Source: Clostridium sp. SCN 57-10 (GTDB lineage Bacteria; Bacillota; Clostridia; Oscillospirales; Butyricicoccaceae). Taken from it: a stretch of 11,481 nt of DNA. Every line of letters begins with the position of its first letter. Within the stretch, counting starts at the first letter, position 1. This document shows positions 7,207-11,481 of the stretch, piece by piece. The stretch covers positions 1 through 11,481 of the forward strand of contig MEFT01000025.1 of the NCBI GenBank assembly GCA_001725215.1, given 5' to 3'. The notes under the pieces were generated by a model, which saw only the letters and a list, made by a program, of their open reading frames with translations, was not told where the DNA came from and searched no databases. The translations under genes and the position numbers were made by a program.

Positions 7207-7220
7207 TTATGTGCACATAA
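7207..7220. promoter_or_regulatory. 14-bp perfect palindrome in the 7097-7339 intergenic region
   Basis: TTATGTGCACATAA is fully self-complementary and could bind a dimeric transcription factor. The surrounding stretch (7097-7339) has no convincing gene and is AT-rich in its first half. The palindrome lies about 110 bp upstream of the symporter promoter and downstream of the deacetylase gene, so the symporter is the only nearby candidate target. Confidence 0.4.
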
Positions 7221-7238
7221 CGGCACGCAAGGACTGCA

Positions 7239-7263
7239 AAAAAGCGCCCATCAGACGCTTTTT
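7239..7263 (-). terminator. Terminator downstream of the polysaccharide deacetylase
   Basis: AAAAAGCG (7239-7246) pairs with CGCTTTTT (7256-7263) across a 9-nt loop. Read on the minus strand, the stem ends in six T's (7243-7238). It lies about 75 bases past the deacetylase stop. It would work on both strands. Confidence 0.7.
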
Positions 7264-7339
7264 GCCCGTGATTACCCGCGGGGAGGTGTGTATATTGAAA
7301 GCATGTAAACAAGAGAAGTGGTGTTTGTGAAGCACCGGT

Positions 7340-8215
7340 TTAAGAAATGCCGACCTTTTTCATAAATTCCGCTGTCGAAAGCTGGCCGGCGCGGTTATAA
7401 CGCCCGAGCGACCACAGCGAAAGCGGGTCGCGGGAGATGCGACTCGTCAGCTCGTAACAGGAAAGACTCATGGAAAAGCCGATGTCGCGCAAAATCTCGT
7501 CGCCGTCGCGGTCAATAAAACCATAGGGATAAGCGTAAACGACGGGCGTAATCGCGCAGTGGCGCAGCAGGGCGTCCTGCAATTTTTGTACGTCGGCTGT
7601 GAAAACCGAGCGGAACTGCGCGTCATCTTCGCCGCGTATGCGCATGGCACCCATGCGGCGGCCCTGATAGTGCATCGAATACGAGTGGTTGCCCAGCTCG
7701 ATGCGCCCGTCGGCAACGAGATCGTTCAGGTTATCCCACGTCATATGCGCGTAATTGGGGTTGGGGTCGGCGAGATCCGTGAAGCGCTGCGCATAGTCAC
7801 CCACGATGGACACGAGGGCACATGCATCGTATTTTTCGAGCAGCTCGGGCAGGTAGAGTAGGTTATTGAGGTATCCGTCGTCAAAGGTCAGCATAACAGG
7901 CCTTTCCGGCAGTTCGCCCTCGCCGCATGCATAGGCAATGACCTGCGACGGAAGCACGGTCGTATAGCCGTGTGCCTGCAGATAGCTGAGATCGGCGCTG
8001 AGGGACTCCGGCGTCGTGACATACCTTGAGGTGCGTGTCGAATCATGCAGGATGCTGTGATACATGATGATGGGCAGGGGGATGCCCGCCTCTGCCGATA
8101 CGGGAGCCGGGACGGGGCCGGAAACCAGCACCAACGCGACCGTAAGCGTCAAAAGCATGCTATACGAAATAAAACGCAGCAGGTTGCGCCCCGCAACAGT
8201 AAAAATACGCAGAAT
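7340..8215 (-). CDS. Exported polysaccharide deacetylase (NodB/CE4 family)
   Basis: A metal-dependent carbohydrate N- or O-deacetylase, probably acting on cell-wall or surface polysaccharide outside the membrane. Counting from the internal ATG at 8158: NodB motif 1 TFDDGY (D93/D94), metal-binding motif 2 HSYSMH (H158, H163), and motif 3 YAYPYG (207-212), as in the PgaB-like branch. From 8158 the protein would begin MLLTLTVALV with no basic n-region and no ribosome binding site. Upstream, AAAGGAGG (8228-8221) sits ahead of an in-frame ATT at 8215 or CTG at 8212, with no ATG, GTG or TTG between the site and 8158. Starting there gives a proper signal peptide (three Arg, hydrophobic core, VSA cleavage site) and about 291 residues. 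I therefore prefer the non-AUG start; 8158 is the conservative alternative. Confidence 0.85.
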   Translation of the reverse strand: MLRIFTVAGRNLLRFISYSMLLTLTVALVLVSGPVPAPVSAEAGIPLPIIMYHSILHDSTRTSRYVTTPESLSADLSYLQAHGYTTVLPSQVIAYACGEGELPERPVMLTFDDGYLNNLLYLPELLEKYDACALVSIVGDYAQRFTDLADPNPNYAHMTWDNLNDLVADGRIELGNHSYSMHYQGRRMGAMRIRGEDDAQFRSVFTADVQKLQDALLRHCAITPVVYAYPYGFIDRDGDEILRDIGFSMSLSCYELTSRISRDPLSLWSLGRYNRAGQLSTAEFMKKVGIS

Positions 8216-8220
8216 GCTCG

Positions 8221-8228
8221 CCTCCTTT
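8221..8228 (-). promoter_or_regulatory. Ribosome binding site implying a non-AUG start
   Basis: AAAGGAGG on the minus strand lies 5 nt before an in-frame ATT (8215) and 8 nt before an in-frame CTG (8212). The first ATG is 63 nt away, too far to be served by this site. It decides the start of the deacetylase. Confidence 0.7.
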
Positions 8229-8328
8229 GTTCCTTTTTTTAATATACGATGTGCTGGCGCGGCGTATGCAATAAAAAAGCGCGATCATTCTGCACAAAAG
8301 TTATACCCAAAGTTTTCACCGCAAACTA

Positions 8329-8357
8329 TTTACAATTCAGACATGCGTCGGTATAAT
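8329..8357 (+). promoter_or_regulatory. Sigma-A-type promoter of the XRE regulator
   Basis: TTTACA (8329-8334) and a consensus TATAAT (8352-8357) are 17 bp apart. The leader to the ATG at 8394 would be about 30 nt. No equally good promoter is visible for the divergent deacetylase; a weak TATAAC (8305-8300, minus) is the best candidate. Confidence 0.85.
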
Positions 8358-8393
8358 GAAGAGTACGCATAATGGAATGGGGTATGGGAGAAG

Positions 8394-9086
8394 ATGGTGG
8401 CTGATTTTTCGCGCACGCTTGCGCTTTTGCGACAGGAGAAAGGAATCAGTCAGCGTCAGGCTGCGTCGGATCTTGGCGTTTCACAGGCGCTGCTGTCGCA
8501 TTACGAAAACGGGGTGCGAGAGCCGGGCCTCAGCTTTGTTGTGCGTGTCGCCGATTATTACGGTGTTTCGTGCGACTATATGCTTGGGCGCACCATGTCG
8601 CGTGAGGGCAATGCCATCAGCGCCGAAGAGGTGCCCGATGTTTCGGAGGAAAAGGGTAATGTGCTGCGCGGCAGCGCGATGGCGCTGCTCAGCAAGAAGC
8701 TGATTGTTAATTCGAGCGCGCTGCTGCTCGATATCGTCGCAAAGAGCGACAGCCGCACGCTGACCACAGAGGTGTCTAATTATCTGTTCCTTGCGATCTA
8801 CAAGGCATGCCGGTTTGTGTATATGATGGACACTGGCAATCGCGACGACGCGTTTCCCATACCGTCCGTCTATTTTTCTGAGCTGTGCGATTCTGAGATG
8901 AAGCTGTGCGAGCACCGCCTGCGCGAATACGCCGTGGCCGAGATGTCCGGTAAGGGGGGCGAATCGCGCCGCCCCGATCTTTCGCTCGAGACGCTGCAGC
9001 GCGATTATCCAACGCTTGCGCCGTCCATGCTTTCGGTGCTTCATAGCGTGTCCGAAAAAATTTCGCGCAACTATCAAAAAAATTAA
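8394..9086 (+). CDS. XRE-family helix-turn-helix transcriptional regulator
   Basis: A 230-residue DNA-binding protein. Residues about 8-62 form a classic XRE/Cro-CI domain: LRQEKGISQRQAASDLGVS followed by the recognition helix QALLSHYENG, then a YYGVSCDYMLGR end typical of clostridial XRE regulators. The C-terminal 150 residues are mostly alpha-helical and soluble by composition, with no recognisable effector domain; they may mediate dimerisation or ligand response. The start is ATG 8394 or GTG 8397; GGGAG (8386-8390) is spaced better for the GTG. It is transcribed divergently from the polysaccharide deacetylase across a 178-bp gap, so it may control that gene or itself, but no clear operator was found. 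The gene ends 60 bp before the tRNA cluster. Confidence 0.88.
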   Translation: MVADFSRTLALLRQEKGISQRQAASDLGVSQALLSHYENGVREPGLSFVVRVADYYGVSCDYMLGRTMSREGNAISAEEVPDVSEEKGNVLRGSAMALLSKKLIVNSSALLLDIVAKSDSRTLTTEVSNYLFLAIYKACRFVYMMDTGNRDDAFPIPSVYFSELCDSEMKLCEHRLREYAVAEMSGKGGESRRPDLSLETLQRDYPTLAPSMLSVLHSVSEKISRNYQKN

Positions 9087-9095
9087 GATTAGGAC

Positions 9096-9124
9096 TTGCT
9101 TTTTGGCGCGGTACATGTTATACT
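9096..9124 (+). promoter_or_regulatory. Promoter of the tRNA pair
   Basis: TTGCTT (9096-9101) and TATACT (9119-9124) are 17 bp apart, about 22 bp ahead of the first tRNA. No terminator is seen between the two tRNAs, so they are probably co-transcribed. Confidence 0.75.
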
Positions 9125-9146
9125 CATAATCGCGCTGCTAAGGAAT

Positions 9147-9222
9147 GCTGGTGTAGCTCAGCCGGTAGAGCAGCTGATTTGTAATCAGCAGGTCGGGGGT
9201 TCGAATCCGTCCACCAGCTCCA
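9147..9222 (+). tRNA. tRNA-Thr (anticodon UGU)
   Basis: A 76-nt cloverleaf with a perfect 7-bp acceptor stem (GCTGGTG/CACCAGC), a D-stem GCTC/GAGC, an anticodon stem GCTGA/TCAGC with loop TTTGTAA (anticodon TGT), and a T-loop TTCGAAT. The 3' CCA is encoded (9220-9222). The T-stem GGGGG/CCGTC has one G-G mismatch (positions 51-63) and a G-U pair, an unusual but probably tolerated defect. Confidence 0.96.
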
Positions 9223-9247
9223 CCATTTAGCGCGCGAAAGTGAATAT

Positions 9248-9332
9248 GGGGAGTTTCCCGAGTGGCCAAAGGGGGCAGACTGTAAATCTGTTGTCAGTGA
9301 CTTCGATGGTTCGAATCCATCACTCCCCACCA
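9248..9332 (+). tRNA. tRNA-Tyr (anticodon GUA)
   Basis: An 85-nt class II tRNA with acceptor stem GGGGAGT/ACTCCCC, anticodon loop CTGTAAA (anticodon GTA), a long variable arm closed by GTCA/TGAC, and a perfect T-stem GATGG/CCATC around TTCGAAT. The 3' CCA is encoded (9330-9332). It lies 25 nt after tRNA-Thr. Confidence 0.96.
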
Positions 9333-9335
9333 CAC

Positions 9336-9373
9336 AAACCCTGTAACCTCAACGGTCACAGGGTTTTCATTTT
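9336..9373 (+). terminator. Terminator of the tRNA cluster
   Basis: AAACCCTGT (9336-9344) pairs with ACAGGGTTT (9358-9366). ACC/GGT pairing inside the loop extends the hairpin, and TTTTCATTTT follows. It begins four bases after the tRNA-Tyr CCA. Confidence 0.85.
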
Positions 9374-9464
9374 GCGGAATTCGCATGTTGCGAATGAGTT
9401 TATAGAAGCAGAAGCGAGCATATTGGCGGAGAAATTGGCGGAAAAGACAGTGTGAAATGGCTGG

Positions 9465-9485
9465 CATGAGATGCCTGATCTCATG
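9465..9485. promoter_or_regulatory. Perfect inverted repeat upstream of the YkvI-family gene
   Basis: CATGAGAT (9465-9472) and ATCTCATG (9478-9485) are exact reverse complements 5 bp apart. It lies 61 bp upstream of the transporter ATG and lacks a T-tract, so an operator is more likely than a terminator. No clear promoter for the transporter could be assigned in 9374-9546. Confidence 0.45.
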
Positions 9486-9546
9486 TGCGGCTCGAAAATA
9501 AAACACTGCGTTCTTGACGCGGTGTGGAAAGACAGCGAGATCATTT

Positions 9547-10653
9547 ATGGAACAACAAGTTCATTTCAAAAGCGTGTTCAAATATGCCGGCGCCTTTATC
9601 GCATGGGTCATAGGCTCTGGGTTTGCGACCGGACAGGAAATCCTTCAGTTCTTCACAAGCTATGGCTGGTTCAGCTATGCGGTCGTATTCATCAATCTAG
9701 TTGGGTTCCTGTTCCTTGGCAAGACGATGATGACCAAAGGATTTGAGCATCAAGACGAAGCCGGGTTTGATCATTATCGTTTTTACTGCGGAAAGAAGCT
9801 GGGCGCGGTCTATTCCTGGGTTATTCCGACCACGCTGTTTCTGACAACCGCCGTGCTTCTTTCGGCGTCCGGCTCCACGCTGAAAGAATATTTTGGACTC
9901 AACCGATACCTCGGCTCTGCCCTGATGGCCATGCTGGTGCTGGCAGCTTACTTAATCGGGTTTGAAAAAATGGTGAAAATCGTTTCAAAAGTCGGCCCGG
10001 TCATTGTCGTGTTATCCATCTTTGTCGGTGCGTATACAGTGGTGCGCGATGCTTCGAACTTCAGTGAAATCGGTGCTTCCGCTCAGCTGCTTGCCGCCTC
10101 TCAAACTTCGCCGCACTGGAGCATCAGCGCCGTTTTGTACCTGTCTCTCAACTTCCTGTGCGGAAGTACATATTATACCGCGCTCGGCAGATCGGCGGCC
10201 TCGCGCAGTGATGCGAAATGGGGCGCCGTCATCGGTGCGGTCGTTCTGATCATTTCCATTGCGCTGGTGAATACGGCTATTCTACTGAATGCCGCGGACA
10301 GCTCTGCGTTCAATGTTCCGACGCTGTATCTCGGAAACAGAATCTCCCGTGCGTTCGGGACCGTGTTTTCCATTACCCTAATCCTCGGAATATTTTCTTC
10401 GTGCTCCACGATGATGTGGTCATTCTGCAACCGATTCTTTACGAACGATAAAAAGAAAAACCGTATTTTTGCGGCAATTGTTGCGATATTGACGTTTGCG
10501 CTGGGACTGTTTCCGTTTGGCGGGCTCGTCGCGGTCGTATATCCGCTGATCGGATACGCCGGGCTGATCTTTATCGGATGCGTCGTATATAAAGGACTCA
10601 AAAAAGACAGCAAACAAGAAGCAACCATTGGCGAAATGGAAGCGGCTATATGA
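9547..10653 (+). CDS. YkvI-family membrane transporter (LeuT-fold/APC superfamily)
   Basis: A 368-residue integral membrane protein with about ten or eleven hydrophobic segments. The N-terminal helix carries the unwound-helix signature GSGFATGQEILQFF (residues about 23-36) that marks the Bacillus YkvI family and its relatives in the LeuT-fold superfamily. A later SLNFLCGSTYYTALGR segment also fits. Family members are thought to be solute:cation symporters, but the substrate is generally unassigned. ATG 9547 is chosen because it gives a normal YkvI N-terminus; an in-frame TTG at 9514 adds 11 non-hydrophobic residues and has no ribosome binding site. The ribosome binding site at 9547 is itself weak. 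A perfect inverted repeat lies upstream and a strong terminator downstream, so the gene is probably monocistronic. Base composition is AT-richer than in the first 9 kb. Confidence 0.85.
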   Translation: MEQQVHFKSVFKYAGAFIAWVIGSGFATGQEILQFFTSYGWFSYAVVFINLVGFLFLGKTMMTKGFEHQDEAGFDHYRFYCGKKLGAVYSWVIPTTLFLTTAVLLSASGSTLKEYFGLNRYLGSALMAMLVLAAYLIGFEKMVKIVSKVGPVIVVLSIFVGAYTVVRDASNFSEIGASAQLLAASQTSPHWSISAVLYLSLNFLCGSTYYTALGRSAASRSDAKWGAVIGAVVLIISIALVNTAILLNAADSSAFNVPTLYLGNRISRAFGTVFSITLILGIFSSCSTMMWSFCNRFFTNDKKKNRIFAAIVAILTFALGLFPFGGLVAVVYPLIGYAGLIFIGCVVYKGLKKDSKQEATIGEMEAAI

Positions 10654-10726
10654 ATGCGGAGAGTGGCCGCGCGGTGCCCGACAGGGCGCGCCGCCAATCC
10701 ACCCGGCATATCGTTTGATTATCATA

Positions 10727-10761
10727 GGAAAGCACCTTGCATAGGTGCTTTCCTTGTTTTT
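10727..10761 (+). terminator. Terminator after the YkvI-family gene
   Basis: A perfect 11-bp stem (10727-10737 with 10743-10753) has a TGCAT loop and is followed by TTGTTTTT. Between the stop codon and this hairpin (10654-10726) lies a short GC-rich imperfect hairpin (GCGG.GCCC/GGGC...CCGC) of unknown role. Confidence 0.9.
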
Positions 10762-10835
10762 GTGGACATTCAGGTATTTGTATGCGCGCAAACGAATGCG
10801 CAACCGACATGATACGGCAATCTTCGCAATGCACA

Positions 10836-10865
10836 TTGACGGTACGGCCGGTTTTCTGTTATCAT
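10836..10865 (+). promoter_or_regulatory. Likely promoter of the DISM-type sensor gene
   Basis: TTGACG (10836-10841) and TATCAT (10860-10865) are 18 bp apart, each one mismatch from consensus. The leader to ATG 10891 would be only about 18-20 nt and shows no Shine-Dalgarno sequence. Confidence 0.6.
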
Positions 10866-10890
10866 TTCATCAGCTAATGTGAATACGGTT

Positions 10891-11481
10891 ATGAATCGCG
10901 AAGCATTATCAAAGTTGCAAAGAAAGAATGCGGGTGAGCGCAAATTGAAATCAGATGTGCTGCGCGATGAAATCAAAGTAAGCACAAGAACCATCACGGT
11001 GCTGATCTTGTTTATTTCGCTGATATTTGTATGGAATAAAGTGGCGATAGGCACTTCTCCTATGATCAAACAAGGTAAGCTTGACCTTTCCGATTGGGAT
11101 ATGCAAGAAGACGGGATGCTCACGCTAAACGGCGATTGGGCGTTTTACTGGAATCAGTTTATTGAAGACATTGATACCTCCATGTCTGACGGTTATGTGC
11201 ATGTTCCGAATGTATGGAATCATTACACCATCCATGAAGATAATCTTCCCGGATTTGGTTATGCAACGTATGCTCTTCATATCACGGGGGTTGAGGGTGA
11301 GCTGGCTCTCAAAATTCCTCCGTGCTCGACGGCGTACGAGCTTTATGTCGACGACAACTTGGTTGCTCAAAATGGAGTCATCAGCCGCAGCGCGTCCGGT
11401 GCCGTGCCGAATTATGAGCCGAAATCGGTGGTGTTTGACGCGTCGCGCTCCGGATTTACGATCAAGATGTTTGTTTCGAAC
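10891..11481 (+). CDS. N-terminal part of a 7TMR-DISM-type membrane sensor, 3'-truncated
   Basis: The frame from ATG 10891 stays open to the window end (197 codons). Residues 1-33 are basic and probably cytoplasmic, followed by one membrane segment (TVLILFISLIFVW, about 37-49). The rest resembles the extracellular ligand-binding domain of 7TMR-DISM sensors: LDLSDWDMQEDGMLTLNGDW (64-83), then YVHVPNVWN, GYATYALHI, LALKIPPCSTAYELYVDD and VVFDASRSGFTIKMFVSN, the jelly-roll pattern seen in these proteins. Such domains are normally followed by seven helices and a histidine kinase, GGDEF or cyclase output, which would lie beyond the window. A short-leader promoter is visible; the ribosome binding site is absent or very weak. 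An in-frame GTG at 10879 is an alternative start. Confidence 0.78.
   Translation, partial: MNREALSKLQRKNAGERKLKSDVLRDEIKVSTRTITVLILFISLIFVWNKVAIGTSPMIKQGKLDLSDWDMQEDGMLTLNGDWAFYWNQFIEDIDTSMSDGYVHVPNVWNHYTIHEDNLPGFGYATYALHITGVEGELALKIPPCSTAYELYVDDNLVAQNGVISRSASGAVPNYEPKSVVFDASRSGFTIKMFVSN

Noticed and set aside
8481..9116. Minus-strand frame of 211 codons over the XRE regulator
   Set aside because: Antisense shadow of a well-supported HTH protein; the composition is His/Arg-rich and unlike a real protein.
9124..9455. Short open frames running across the two tRNAs on both strands
   Set aside because: The peptides (for example WWSWTDSNPRPADYKSAALP and GSFPSGQRGQTVNLL) are the familiar false translations of tRNA genes.
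9398..9469. Short frame ending EHIGGEIGGKDSVKWLA after tRNA-Tyr, considered as an integrase remnant
   Set aside because: Only 23 codons, no catalytic motif and no start signal; too short to assign.
1..11481. CRISPR arrays, insertion sequences, phage genes, toxin-antitoxin or defence modules
   Set aside because: No regularly spaced repeats, transposase or recombinase motifs, terminal inverted repeats, or defence-type domains were seen on either strand.

Overview
The window reads as chromosomal DNA of a low-to-moderate GC-adapted Gram-positive anaerobe, most likely a member of the Clostridia (Bacillota). The evidence is strong AGGAGG-type ribosome binding sites, sigma-A-like promoters with 16-18 bp spacers, many U-tailed hairpin terminators, tRNA genes with encoded CCA, and protein families common in gut and environmental clostridia (YkvI, 7TMR-DISM sensors, XRE regulators). 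No genus can be named from sequence alone. The first 9 kb is GC-rich; the stretch after the tRNA pair is visibly AT-richer.

Layout. (1) 2-1576 (+): a membrane sensor histidine kinase cut by the left edge, ending in a Pro/Glu-rich tail with a 27-bp tandem repeat and followed by a perfect terminator. (2) 1618-1759: no gene, but a set of nested inverted repeats. (3) 1850-3100 (+): a 12-helix MFS transporter with its own promoter and two tandem terminators. (4) 5614-3272 (-): two tandem, translationally coupled alanine racemase paralogues behind one promoter; the downstream copy is canonical, the upstream copy has lost specific cofactor-site residues. (5) 7020-5764 (-): a DAACS-family acidic amino acid/cation symporter with its own promoter and a cUUCGg terminator. 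(6) 7097-7339: an AT-rich intergenic stretch with a 14-bp palindrome and a terminator. (7) 8215-7340 (-): an exported CE4 polysaccharide deacetylase that seems to start on a non-AUG codon. (8) 8394-9086 (+): a divergent XRE-type regulator. (9) 9147-9332 (+): tRNA-Thr(UGU) and tRNA-Tyr(GUA), then a terminator. (10) 9547-10653 (+): a YkvI-family LeuT-fold transporter. (11) 10891-11481 (+): the first 197 residues of a 7TMR-DISM-type membrane sensor, cut by the right edge.

How the genes may work together. Alanine racemase supplies D-alanine for peptidoglycan, and the deacetylase probably acts on cell-wall or surface glycan, so the middle of the window leans toward the cell envelope. The acidic amino acid symporter beside the racemase pair could feed amino acid metabolism, but it has its own promoter and terminator, so a functional link is only inferred. 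The YkvI transporter and the DISM sensor next to it also have separate signals.

I saw no CRISPR array, transposase, phage module or obvious defence system. The most unusual items are the racemase pair with focused active-site divergence, the non-AUG start of the deacetylase, and the folded gene-free segment at 1651-1725.
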